Shown here one piece after another: positions 27,601-50,193 of a DNA stretch of 50,193 nt (the first letter of the stretch is position 1; each line of letters opens with the position of its first letter). Below the pieces are notes generated by a model. That model made no database searches, was not told where the DNA came from, and saw only the letters and a list, made by a program, of their open reading frames with translations. The stretch is from Amphimedon queenslandica. Lineage: Eukaryota; Porifera; Demospongiae; Haplosclerida; Niphatidae. A program made the position numbers and the translations under genes. The stretch lies in NCBI RefSeq assembly GCF_000090795.2, contig NW_003546344.1:180850-231042 (forward strand). The letters are read 5' to 3'.

Positions 27601-30260
27601 AACTAATGCTCAGTTTAGAAAACAATCGCTTCCTTAAGATAGACTGTATCAGCCTCTACTAGGTTTATCATAAATAGTATCTATCACAAACATGTTTATA
27701 AAGAGAGAGAGAGGGGGGGAGAGAGAGAGGGAGAAGAGAGGAAGTGGAAGAGAGACAATTTGCACATGATATCCTACACCAATCATAGGTAGGAATAGGT
27801 ATAAAAGTAGAGAGGGGCTTAAACGTTTTTATAAAATACAATGTCCATGTACATGTCAAGTTACTTAGGTACATGTATATGCATGCAACAAGAGTGAATC
27901 CCTGCCTGTACAAGTAGGCATGTAACTATATCCATGTAACTCACAAAGCAATTTGCTTCTCTTCGTCCTCCCCTCCATCTTCATCTTCTCTGTCTCCAGC
28001 ATAATCCTCTGGCTCCGTTTTTCCTACATAAAACTTTGACTGACGGGGAGGGGCGACCGGAGACGAGGGCTGAGGCTGTTTCTTCTTCCAGACGAGTGTC
28101 TTTATGTTGCCACCAGACAAGTGGGAGTTGAGGGTACTAGGATCTACAGTTCCTCTCTTTGAGGAGGCGGTGGAGTTTTGTAAGTCGTATAAGATTTCAT
28201 AAACATCAGGATCCTGAAGGGAAGGAAAGAAAGAAATAAATACAGGAGGAAAGGATGGAACAAAGGAAGAAAGAGATGATAGGGAGTCAGGGACATAATT
28301 TACTATATTATTTAGTTCAAATTTGATTTGGAGGAAGATATGATTGACACATGAAATAACTACAATACTGTACATACAGTATATACTAACAGCACACATA
28401 ATACACACTATATCATGTGCTGTATGTACACAGTGGTATGAGTGTGGATATGGTTTCTGTAATCTATCCAGGTAGAGGGAATATACCAGGGTAGTCCCTA
28501 TTTCCTAATAATTATGTCTTTGGTGATGATATGTGAATATACACACAGACACAGTACTAACACAGAAACAGGACTAATTTCACTGAGATCATAATGAGTC
28601 CATTATAAACACACAAACTATAATTAGAAACTAGTACATGCAGAATGTACATGTAAGGCATGGAGAGCACGAGTTAAACATACACTGATACCAAAAGTGA
28701 TTACAATATGACACGGAACTAAGAACAAACACCAATACCCAAGTATATTTATAAAAAATACACACCAGCCCACGCACATGTATATGAGAAAATGTAACCA
28801 TAATCAATAATAACTCACAGTATATACTTGTACATGCTAAAATAACATATTTATATGCAGTGTCATCTGCCAGTTAAGAAAGAAACATACAATTGATGCA
28901 CTCTCTCCCTCTATCCTTCTCTCCCCTCCTACCACCATATACATGCACAAACACACACACACAGACGTACATGTACATGTACATGCAGTGGCGTAGCTAC
29001 ATAAGGGCCTGTGGGGGCAAATGCTCTTATAACTGCTTCTTGTGCCCCTGCAGCTAGTCAAAAAATGGAGAGACACAAGTTGCAACTGACTCAACTGAGC
29101 TTGCTATATTGAGTATTCATAAGTATTGCTTTATTCAGTGCCCCCACTGTGCCCTCGCTCTTCATTTAGGCTAGCTACGCCACTGTGTGCATGTACATGA
29201 CTGTGTATCTATTTTTCATTTTTTTCCTTTTACAGCTGCCAACCAATCCCAAAGAAAATGTGCAAATAGGCCATTAGCCTCATTGTGTTAGATAGACTAA
29301 ACAAAGAGAATATCAAACAATGATATACAGAACGACAGCAAGCGAAAGATAAATGAATGACATGAGGGAGAGAGAATGGACAATAAGATAATGTGTGTTT
29401 TATGCAATGGAAAAAACCTTACAATACACAAACATAAACACTAATAGAATAGAGTATGCATTAGTAGTAATAAAAAGACACATGCATTGTAGTTTAATAA
29501 TAAACAAAAAGAATAAAGTAGCTTGTATAGAGAGAGAGAGAGATAGACATACATGTACATGTACATCCACCACTTATCACTGATTATAATATAACAGCAA
29601 CTAGAGGTGTATTCAGGTGACATTGGCACCCCAATAATAAATAATAACAACAACAAACAATAAACAAATCAACTGTGACACACGGACACCACTTCTGATG
29701 GAGAAAAGTTAACAGAAATTGGTCATGCCAACACCAAAAAGAGTAGAAAAATTAATTGCAAATTTACACATGTACATGTAGATTACAAGGTAATTACATA
29801 TTAGGTTAATGTGTAATTAATTAATCTCACCGATACAGGGCTCCCATTAAATATAATCCTAAAATTAGTAACATAGACCACGCCTACAGCCGGTTCTTCA
29901 AAGCTATCGGTACAAACGACCCTGTGCTGCTGCATACGGACCACCTCACCAGGAAAGAGGGAGGGGAGGGGAAGGGAGGCTGGAGCATTGGTCTTGAACT
30001 CTAATGGCTCCTAGAGGAAGAGAGAAGGGAAAAGAGAAGGCAGGGGAGGGTTGAGGTGAGCTTTATAAGGAAGGTGTGGCTATGTCAGGTCTCACTTTTG
30101 GTTGCTGGGGCGCTTTCTCTTGTAAGTGAGGGAGTTGCTGAGCCATGTACTCTTTACTGAGTATCCTATAGGGTGGGGGAGGTGGGGCCTGCCTTGTACT
30201 CGCTATATTCTCGCCCGTTGGCCCGTTAGACCCCTCCATTGGTGTCCCCGGGGCAGCCAT
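15394..30260 (-). CDS. Myotubularin-family pseudophosphatase with split PH-GRAM and C-terminal PH domain, about 1504 aa
   Basis: Exons: 30260-30096, 30010-29831, 28213-27945, 26714-24994, 24523-24384, 24112-24035, 23983-23881, 23133-23053, 22995-22821, 21365-21255, 19931-19891, 19655-19550, 19496-19340, 19180-19121, 18840-18697, 17629-17579, 17370-17299, 17140-17007, 16942-16867, 16717-16646, 16586-16502, 16391-16272, 16090-16016, 15907-15828 and 15612-15394. All phases agree. Order: Pro-rich N-terminus; first half of PH-GRAM (VVYVTNFRIIFNG); disordered insert of about 663 aa; second half (VSLPLSTISSVKHL, FKEFLENIISEPKQFYDYF); myotubularin domain (RFPTATWMNKSNGSVLLRA, GTKWLSRVGDLLD, CDPYYRTMDGFQ, KEWLWFGHPF, PVFLQWIDCVWQ, FEFNENLL); PH domain (QGYLTKEGG, FMKNWKRRWFVLD, NLFQVKTPSRTYNIKA). 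The P-loop reads VCYEKGWDRTTQ where active members have VHCSDGWDRT: the catalytic Cys is Tyr, so it is probably inactive. MTMR5/13 share a C-terminal PH but also have an N-terminal DENN domain, not seen here. Extra small exons between exons 2 and 3 cannot be excluded. Confidence 0.85.
16718..16812. repeat. (GA)n tract at a myotubularin splice acceptor
   Basis: Immediately upstream, on the coding strand, of the exon starting at 16717. Similar tracts abut the acceptors at 15612, 16090, 17629, 22995 and 23133. Confidence 0.85.
17387..17448. repeat. (GT)n microsatellite beside a splice acceptor
   Basis: About 60 bp of GT, read as (CA)n on the coding strand, ending 16 nt before the acceptor of exon 17370-17299. 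Confidence 0.9.
18902..19110. mobile_element. MITE, TATAGCGGGAAATTTTGGAGG family member
   Basis: The left arm TACTGTGTAGTGGGAAATTT and the right arm (reverse complement TACTCTATAGCGGGAAATTT) both continue TGGAGGGA. Subterminal TTGGCAAATTG/TTGGCGAATGG is shared with the 6386 copy. Lies in a myotubularin intron. Confidence 0.7.
20171..20340. mobile_element. MITE with CACCAGGCAACATGTTG ends and TTAAG flanks
   Basis: The left arm TCTCCATACACCAGGCAACA and the right arm (reverse complement TCTCCATTCACCAGGCAACA) both continue TGTTG. TTAAG lies at both outer edges and may be the target duplication. About 160 bp, no coding capacity. Confidence 0.7.
20341..21190. mobile_element. Composite repeat element, inverted orientation, with 190-bp units
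   Basis: About four tandem units in reverse orientation relative to 3640-4700 (AAGAATTCTCTCCTAGTCAT, TTTTGGTGAAATTTGG, CCCTGTACTA recur near 20470, 20605, 20775 and 20960). The array ends at 21095-21185 in the reverse complement of the terminal block at 9075-9150 (CATGGCAGCCATTTTGAA). Confidence 0.75.
21405..22795. repeat. 22-bp minisatellite with 132-bp higher-order repeat filling an intron
   Basis: Variants of AGTAATCTATTAGTAAACTATC repeat for almost 1.4 kb, taking up nearly all of the 22820-21366 myotubularin intron. A variant CTCTTAGTAAAC starts at 21828, 21960, 22092, 22223 and 22355, so spacing is 132, 132, 131 and 132 bp, i.e. six 22-mers. Units with TTTTAAAAATATTAG occupy fixed places in each 132-bp period. 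Confidence 0.92.
24540..24615. repeat. (ATA)n then (ATG)n microsatellite
   Basis: About 60 bp of AAT repeats passing into GAT repeats, in a myotubularin intron. Confidence 0.9.
24641..24867. mobile_element. MITE with GTACCGTGAAT ends
   Basis: The left arm GTACCATAAATGTTCAAATA and the right arm (reverse complement GTACCGTGAATATTCAAATA) both continue AA(A/G)GCC(C/T)GG. Sits just downstream of the giant disordered exon of the myotubularin gene. Confidence 0.7.
26790..27060. repeat. Short copy of the composite 190-bp element
   Basis: Begins AGCTTCTTGTCA (shared with about 39772), carries one 190-bp unit (GGAGAGAATTCTGCATTTTT) and ends in the terminal block TTTAGCTCACTTAGCATGCT, followed by TTGTGGGAAA. 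Confidence 0.65.
28986..29185. mobile_element. hAT-like MITE, CAGTGGCGTAGCTA ends
   Basis: Terminal inverted repeats CAGTGGCGTAGCTA occur exactly at both ends. The flanking 8-mers are TGTACATG and TGTGCATG (7 of 8 match), in keeping with the 8-bp target duplication of hAT elements. A 200-bp element in a myotubularin intron. Confidence 0.8.
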
Positions 30261-31067
30261 TGTCTACCAGCAAAGAATAGGCCACGCCTACTTGTTATTA
30301 GAACGCACGTGCTTTTCTCCTATGTCATGTGACTTGTTATTAAAAATCATTTAACTTTAAGCCTATTATTATCTACTATTGATGCATCTAAGGAAGCATT
30401 AATTGTTCTTGCACAACAATGTTTAGCATAATTTTCAGCCCCTGACAACCTGAGAGAGGTGATTATCAACCTGAGCTAGTAATCAACACTGCTTGTGCTT
30501 TGCTGTTTTGTCTGCCGTGTTTTCATTTACGTACAATTATGTTGCATAACAAAATGCTAGTCTCATAGTCTGCTGAGGTGATAATTTGCTTAAGAATGGC
30601 AATCTCTTTTACTATCTATCTATAAAAGGATTTTAATTAATATAGTTAGCCGACACGCCCACTAATTAAGAATAAGCACGTGATGCCACTGTACTGCTTA
30701 TTATTGTATTTTTGTCTAATCTAATTTATACTTTTTGATCGACATTAGACGATCAGTGACTCTTGACCTTTGCTGGCCAATCAAATGGCTGCATAGCTTC
30801 CTCCATACCCCGTGGATCAGCATTCCTTCTGTATATAAACGTAAACTAAAAGGACAGGCTACGAAGAGAGTGCCCAGTCAACCCTACGGCAATAGACAGT
30901 AGCCTCTTTCAGGCCAAAAAGAGCTCTAAACTTTCGAAGAGACTGCAGGAGCACCAGTTCTCTCTAAATCCTTTCTCGCTTTGCTCGCTTTCTGCAACAG
31001 ATCAAGGACGGGACCACAGGCTTCTAAACACTCAGCTGGTAAACAAAGACAGCAACTAGAGTAAACG
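30261..31067. promoter_or_regulatory. Divergent promoter region, myotubularin (-) and ZFP36-like (+)
   Basis: A TATATAAA box at 30832-30839 fits the ZFP36-like gene, with a long 5' leader from about 30862 to the ATG at 31068. CACGTG boxes lie at 30306-30311 and 30677-30682. No TATA box faces the myotubularin gene, whose start codon lies at 30260. AT-rich sequence fills the middle; no other gene is seen. Confidence 0.6.
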
Positions 31068-32186
31068 ATGCACAGGGAAGCTTCTTTCTCCTTCGAGAGC
31101 CCTCGCGTAAGTTATTGAGATAAGCAGTGTGATAGAGAGAGCGTGTCGTTATGTATTGTACATAGAACAAACAGCCGGAGGCATTCGCATGAATGGGAGA
31201 TGGGGTTGTGAAATAAAGGGAGATATTGCATACAATGGCTGCCTTTTCATTTTTAACTCTCTCTTCTATAATGTCATTTTGAAACAATCCTTTTATTTTC
31301 GTTTTCTTTCTTCCCCCACACACACATACAGCCAGATACTGAAACCATGAGGCAGAGATCACTCTCAACCAATGACAGTCACTGTCCCAGCTACCTAGCC
31401 AGCCCCACTGTACCCAAGCCTGATCAAATGCGACTCTCTACGTCTCCCTCCTCCTCCTCTCTCAACACAGCTGGACTCAACAGCTCACTGGGTCTCAATG
31501 CTTGTCGCTACAAGACCGAGCTCTGTCGTCCCTACCAGGAGTACGGGTACTGCAAGTATGGGGAGAAGTGTCAGTTTGCTCACGGGATGCACGATTTAAG
31601 GTCCCTCCCTCGTCATCCGAAATACAAGACGGAGCTGTGTCGTACCTTTTACTCCACCGGTTACTGTCCTTATGGCAGTCGCTGTCACTTCATTCATTCC
31701 AAGAACGAGTCCCAGGGTATCGACAGGGCTCGCTCTTTCCCGCGTCCAATCATCCCAGCCCCTCCCACCAGTCCCTCTCAAGACTCGGGTATCTCGTCAC
31801 CAGACGATAATAAAATGTTCTTTGTTGGGACGAGCGGAAGAAACGGGAAAGTGTTCGATTTTCCTGTTTTTGAGCCAAGCGAGCCTCAAGATGGTTACGA
31901 ATATGTTCAGGATCCGTCTCTATGGGGTAATGGATACTCGTCACCTGTTGACTCAATGCTCGGAGAAACTGACGTCTTCTCTTCCTCCCTCTCCTCAACT
32001 TCCCTCTCTCCCGTAAAGCCCATGATCAAAAGCTTTGAAGAGACCGAGCTTGCTACCACGTTCTCCAGTATTAGTCTTGACGATGGGATTTTCGTAGGAG
32101 CTGGTCACAGTCGTCTGCCTGTCTTTGATAAGCTCAATTCTCTGAGTGCCACATACCTTGAAGGTAAAGAAGGAGGCTCTCCATAG
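31068..32186 (+). CDS. ZFP36/tristetraprolin-like CCCH zinc finger mRNA-decay factor, 297 aa
   Basis: Exon 1 (31068-31106) encodes [13 protein letters not shown]; exon 2 (31332-32186) continues in phase. Two tandem CCCH fingers, each C-x8-C-x5-C-x3-[21 protein letters not shown] and [20 protein letters not shown], both preceded by YKTEL and separated by the usual 18-residue linker. This is the TTP family RNA-binding module for UAUUUA-type AU-rich elements. The C-terminus [14 protein letters not shown] matches the CNOT1-binding motif (RLPIFSRLS in vertebrates), so CCR4-NOT recruitment is likely conserved. Ser-rich segments (e.g. SLSTSSSS-like runs and [12 protein letters not shown]) could be phosphorylated. 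A single intron near the start codon matches the vertebrate gene plan. The paralogue group within ZFP36/L1/L2 cannot be assigned. Confidence 0.93.
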
Positions 32187-32765
32187 GGAGAATGAGGGAG
32201 ACACCTGTCTGTGTATTGTCCACTAATCAGTCACTTAACGTGTTTCCCTTGCTTTTGGCTGTAAGTGCAAATTGTAGGAACACAGTTCTTCATGTGTATA
32301 TTGCTCATCTTTGTCATAAATATTTAGCACCTTTTTATATTACTGGAACTAGCTTATCTTCTTTCTCCTCCATCCCTCTCTCTCTTTTTCTCCCCCTATA
32401 CATTCTATCAAACATTATAATCCCCAAAACAGGTTTAATCTCAATCCCTTATTTATTGCTATTATTTATTGGCTGCCCTTTAATTATTATTATTATTATT
32501 TAATTATTTGTTCACAGTGCCCCACACATTTAACATTTATTTATTCAAGAGAGTCTGAAATTTGTCAATCATCAATATTATTATTATTATTATTATTGTT
32601 TTTGTCGTTTATTGTTCAATATAGCGCTCCATCATGGATTTGTGTATACACAATTTATTTATTACTATGTCATAATAATAATATTATTATTTAGTTATAT
32701 TATTATTATTAAACCATTCTATATTTTTTCTTTGAGAAAATAAAATTTGTCAATAATTTCTGTTG
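32187..32765 (+). promoter_or_regulatory. 3' UTR with four UUAUUUAUU AU-rich elements
   Basis: Perfect TTATTTATT nonamers occur at 32449-32457, 32462-32470, 32537-32545 and 32655-32663, among further ATTTA pentamers. These are the preferred binding sites of the protein encoded upstream, suggesting autoregulated mRNA decay. Confidence 0.8.
32739..32744 (+). terminator. Poly(A) signal AATAAA of ZFP36-like gene
   Basis: AATAAA about 550 nt after the stop codon and after all four AU-rich nonamers; a T-rich stretch follows at 32751-32765. Confidence 0.65.
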
Positions 32766-33612
32766 ATTTCCAATCTGCCAGTTAACTGCAACTTCTATTT
32801 GCGCTGCAATTTCTAGAGAGAGAGAAAGAGAGTAGAATGTCACAAGAGTAAGAGAGAAAAATTAAAAAGAGACAATTTTTGTGTGCGCCCGGCCCGGCCC
32901 GGCCCATGCTCTTAAAAAAGAGGGACTTTCTCTATAAGTGAGATTTTGTCAGTGACACCTGAGCCATATATAATGGATAATACAATGAGAATGTTATGAG
33001 AAGTCCCTTAATTGTTGAAGGATAAACTAAGCTTATGTTATTGTAGAAAGCCACTGTCACAACCACCGCAAATGCTACAGCCTCAGTACACATTCCCACC
33101 CAATTTCATTTTTAAGCAAATCAGATTCATGGCCCAGACAATAAAATATTTATACAAAGCATTACACCAGAGACTACTAGATTATGTAGCTGCACATATA
33201 AAGGTTCATTAAAATAAGGAGATAAGCGTATATATGCTCACACGCCTATGTTATAACGGGATTAAAAGGCAGCCTTGTAGAGGGTTATTAAGACGGTTTA
33301 TAGACACACCAATGTTCCATAGATAGAGAGAGAGAGAGGGAGGAAGAGAAAGAGGGAGAAACACAAACCATACAAATTTAATGTGGGCGGTATGATGATA
33401 ACAGTCAATCAATGACTAGGAAGGATAAGGTTTCTAAATTAACAAGCAATAATTACTCATTGTAATAGAGGAGGAGGAGGACAGAGAGAGAGAGAGAGTA
33501 AGAGGCCCAGACGTAACCATAAAAGTTCAAAGTGGGCGTCATGTATGATAATAATACTAGCAATACAATTAGAGATACATATATGCATATGTGTAAAAAA
33601 TAAGGTTTCTCT
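32766..33612. other. Convergent spacer between ZFP36-like gene and NVL
   Basis: Contains a GCCCGGCCCGGCCCGGCCC run near 32885, GA microsatellites at about 33325 and 33483, and AT-rich sequence. It must hold the NVL 3' UTR. No open frame is credible. Confidence 0.55.
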
Positions 33613-47560
<13,948 letters not shown>

Positions 47561-47781
47561 AAGTGACCATGTGGATGCACGTGGGTGGAGCTAAATGGGC
47601 GTGGTAAACCTGAAATTTATGACTTTTTATCATGAATTAATAAATTTTTTTACTATGATGATGGTATAAACTGATTTAAATTACATGCATTCACAAGTGA
47701 ATTTAGACCTAGGTGTTAAAAAAGATTGTAACACCTAGGCCTAAATTCAATACATACGAAAAGCAAGAATTTGTACTACAA
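47561..47781. promoter_or_regulatory. NVL promoter / TRAF-like 3' spacer with E-box and hairpin
   Basis: Only 221 bp separate the upstream TRAF-like stop from the NVL start. A CACGTG E-box at 47578-47583 lies 18 bp upstream of the NVL ATG. The near-perfect palindrome at 47699-47749 (arms GAATTTAG(A/G)CCTAGGTGTTA, loop about 9 nt) could form a hairpin in the TRAF-like 3' UTR or be a small element. Confidence 0.55.
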
Positions 47782-48978
47782 TCAATCAAAAAGCCATGGT
47801 TTGTCCTTAGAGCTAGCGTTCACAGTTATTCTAAAATGAAGACAATCATTGAGGAGGTAGCAACAGTTGGTGTCAATATTGTGGCCTAACTCAGAATGAG
47901 GAACAAAGTTAGGACAACCCCAACCATGCCCTGAGTCTGGTCTTGACTCATCAAATCTTATAGTCTCAGCTTTGTGATTGTTATCCTCCAGTTGGTTCAA
48001 TAGCTCCATTCTGACGTCTCCTTGAAATGGCCACTCTAAATCATCATCATACTCCCCAGGTATTAGATAAATGTAGCAAGACACATGAGTACCTTTAGCA
48101 CTACCTTGACCATTAGAATAAACAGATAACATCATCTTATAGCCTCCTGGTGATGTGTAGAAAGGAGGACTAGACCACTCATTATCACTGACCTTCTTAT
48201 TGTGAAAATCACTGAGCTTAATAACTTTAGAATTAAAAAGTAATCGATTCTGCAATACATTGACTGCAAGTCGAAGATGTTCCTTTACAAATGATTCATT
48301 ATGCTCCTCCTGTACCTCTCGTTTCATCCTCTTAGAACAACCAACACTGCTGTACTCACATTTGACTATAGACTTAGGACAAGTCCTTTTGTGTACTGAT
48401 AACTGATTACGAGGAGAAACTACATCACATTCATCATTAGTGCATTTAATGGGAAAGAGAGGACACACATCTAAGTGAGTATTGGTAGATATTATGTCAT
48501 GAACACCAGTCTCTTCACAATGTGTACAAGTAACAATACGCTTAGGACATTCTTCGGATACATGTGTCTCCATTTTCATTCTTTGCATATTCTCTCCACA
48601 TCTATTACTGCACTCAATACTCTGGTAAGGACATTCAGTAATATGAGTCTCTATGTCTTTAACAATTCCTATCCACTGGCACCCATCATTAGGACAATAG
48701 ACTCCTAGATTCTTTATCTCTTGATCAATCCTTCCATCAGGAAAATACCTACCAACAAGTGACTGATTACAAGTTGGACAGTTAAAATTCAATAATGATC
48801 CAGACTTCTGCTTTTGATGTAGCAAACAGCTCATACAATATGTATGTGAGCAACAGATAACCTGCTGTGGATCACGAGCTACAAATGTACATATAGCACA
48901 TTTATACTTCTTAGGAAGATCATGAACAACAAATGAGTAATTGTACCCACCACATATATTAGGAGCTGCCATTTTCAC
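47782..48978 (-). CDS. TRAF-like RING / zf-TRAF / MATH protein, intronless, 398 aa
   Basis: Starts MKMAAPNICGGYNYSFV at 48978. Same order as the nested paralogue: RING (CAIC, CCSHTYCMSC, CPTC), TRAF zinc fingers (CPNDGCQWIGIVKDIE, CSNRCGENMQRMKMETH, CTHCEETGVHDIIST, CTNDECDVVSP), then TRAF-C (PGGYKMMLSVYSNGQG, LEWPFQGDVRMELLNQ, YLLNDCLHFRITVN). By eye most residues match the paralogue, with whole blocks identical at the DNA level (e.g. around 48310-48430 versus 45030-45150), indicating a recent duplication. A short deletion relative to the paralogue removes about 12 residues before GWGCPNFVPHSELGH. Probable signalling adaptor and ubiquitin ligase, as above. Confidence 0.92.
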   Translation of the reverse strand: MKMAAPNICGGYNYSFVVHDLPKKYKCAICTFVARDPQQVICCSHTYCMSCLLHQKQKSGSLLNFNCPTCNQSLVGRYFPDGRIDQEIKNLGVYCPNDGCQWIGIVKDIETHITECPYQSIECSNRCGENMQRMKMETHVSEECPKRIVTCTHCEETGVHDIISTNTHLDVCPLFPIKCTNDECDVVSPRNQLSVHKRTCPKSIVKCEYSSVGCSKRMKREVQEEHNESFVKEHLRLAVNVLQNRLLFNSKVIKLSDFHNKKVSDNEWSSPPFYTSPGGYKMMLSVYSNGQGSAKGTHVSCYIYLIPGEYDDDLEWPFQGDVRMELLNQLEDNNHKAETIRFDESRPDSGHGWGCPNFVPHSELGHNIDTNCCYLLNDCLHFRITVNASSKDKPWLFD

Positions 48979-48984
48979 ATGAAA

Positions 48985-49100
48985 TTATTAAAAACGGCTG
49001 AAGTGTGGATACTTTTAGTCTCGACCCCCAAACACTTTCCTCACCTCTTTTATTCTTGCCAGTAGTTAATGGGCCTACCTCTTGAAGTCTAGATGAGACC
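48985..49100 (-). pseudogene. Probable duplicated remnant of NVL exon 1 region
   Basis: CACCTCTTTTATTCTTGCCA, AGTAGTTAATGGGC and CTACCTCTTGAAG parallel the NVL exon 1 strand at 47459-47530 (AACCTCTTTTATTCTTGGTA, CTCCCTTTACCTCTTGAAG). The flank (GGCTGAAGTGTGGAT) parallels GGTTGAAGTGTAAAT at 47430. The reading frame is not preserved and no start codon remains, so it reads as a by-product of the duplication that made the two TRAF-like genes. Confidence 0.5.
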
Positions 49101-50193
49101 GAAGTCTATGCCATAGACCGCCATAGATGTATTGATGGAGACCACATGGTTGCATATGGAAATAAAGGCGTGGTATAGATAATATCAAGAGTAGATACCG
49201 GTAATAATAGAAGAGAGTGTCCTACCATAGATACTACATACACACATGGATATGAAACAGGATGCGCTCGATCCTTGGCACCGGAAGTGATGTATTGTGA
49301 CGTTTACACTACACGTGTATAAGCATGGCACAAGCAAAATAGTGAAGAAATCCAGTTGAATTACTTACTAAAGCTCAGGTCTACGACTATATAAGAGTTG
49401 CAATCGATATTCTAGTTCTAAAAAGTGAAGATCTACTATTACAAGAAAGAATGCACTGTGCTAAGTACTAAAAAATTATTATTTAAATTATTATCATTAT
49501 GAATGATTATTCTATTCTTCAGTGACCCAATAGATTGATTATTATTATGAGTCCTTCAACAAATTTTAACTATAAAAATAGCAATAAAAACATTGACAAC
49601 AATTATTATAAGCACTTACTGTATCACCATACAGTACATACTGTAATGTACATCATCTCTATCTTGATAGTTCTCTGTGGTAGCATAAATATAAAGCTTT
49701 ACAATCATGTAACAATGTCTCATCAATGCCACTGAAATCCTGCTTGTGTTTCTTGGTAAATAACCTATTCTTTCACTACTCAGTTCTCACTAAAAATTAA
49801 ACCACACCCTTTGAAACACTTGCAAAAAATATATTATTACTTTTGAAACATAGCATCTAGAAAAATGAAACCATAAACAGTCTATATAAGAGGCCTTAAT
49901 GAATACACTCAAAGTAGTAACTTGTTCATACCTGGTGCAGAAGTCTCAAAAAGGTGGTTACAAAATTAATATTAAAAAACTAGTTTTTGGCTATTATCTC
50001 AGTCATTTCTCATTACATTGACACGAGAATAGTTTCAGTCCATGTAACAAACAATACACTATTATGATTCCAAGACTTACTAGCTAACTCCGTTCGAGAG
50101 TCTAGAAAAGGTGGTTACAAATAAAAATGGAGGTCTTCTAATTTTGTCATGTAAACATGAGGCCTGTTGACAAAATGAAATGAGAATATATTA
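49101..50193. other. Region without a recognised gene
   Basis: AT-rich. An ETS-like ACCGGAAGTG followed by TGTGACGT lies at about 49279-49303 and could mark a promoter, for the TRAF-like gene or for a gene beyond the window. The phrase AAAAGGTGGTTACAAA occurs twice (about 49950 and 50107). No credible open reading frame. Confidence 0.5.

Noticed and set aside
33481..33612. A possible further NVL 3' exon after a GTAAGT near 33624
   Set aside because: No acceptor with sensible coding sequence was found downstream; read-through to the stop at 33613 keeps the total length in phase.
49535..49735. 66-codon plus-strand open frame near the window end
   Set aside because: Asn/Tyr/Ile-rich, low complexity, with no motif and no splice or promoter support.

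Overview
The window is eukaryotic and metazoan. Its genes have many short GT-AG introns, the background is AT-rich with dense (GA)n/(CT)n, (CA)n and (TAA)n microsatellites and small inverted-repeat elements, and it holds animal genes: EIF4A3, BBS10, an Iroquois-type TALE homeobox gene, a myotubularin, a TTP/ZFP36-type CCCH protein, NVL and TRAF-like RING proteins. Gene density, intron style and the TRAF-like expansion fit a haplosclerid demosponge such as Amphimedon; that placement is inference.

Layout. 3-1155 (-): small coiled-coil protein, 5 exons, 282 aa. 1436-6048 (-): eIF4A3, 11 exons, 407 aa, including a GC-AG intron. 6173-13130 (-): BBS10-like chaperonin, about 22 small exons. 13131-13403: short shared promoter with 13404-14988 (+), an Irx-like homeobox gene, 4 exons, 419 aa. 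15394-30260 (-): myotubularin-family pseudophosphatase, 25 consistently phased exons, about 1504 aa, with a C-terminal PH domain and a PH-GRAM domain split by a disordered insert of about 660 residues. 30261-31067: divergent promoter with 31068-32186 (+), ZFP36/TTP-like, 297 aa, with AU-rich elements in its 3' UTR. 33613-47560 (-): NVL, 17 exons, 806 aa, with a 5 kb intron and, inside another intron, a nested intronless TRAF-like gene (44466-45704). 47782-48978 (-): a second TRAF-like gene just upstream of NVL, followed by what looks like a duplicated remnant of NVL exon 1. 49100-50193: no gene seen.

Repeats. Introns carry at least five families of short inverted-repeat (MITE-like) elements, a dispersed composite element built on about 190-bp tandem units (six places), a 1.4 kb minisatellite with 132-bp higher-order periodicity (six 22-mers) filling one intron, and GA/TC tracts that repeatedly sit at 3' splice sites and probably act as polypyrimidine tracts.

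The genes are not an operon-like system. They are unrelated neighbours: mRNA metabolism (eIF4A3, ZFP36), ribosome biogenesis (NVL), cilia (BBS10), development (Irx), phosphoinositide signalling (myotubularin) and ubiquitin/innate-type signalling (TRAF-like). All exon joins were worked out by eye from splice signals, reading phase and remembered family sequences; no alignment was run.
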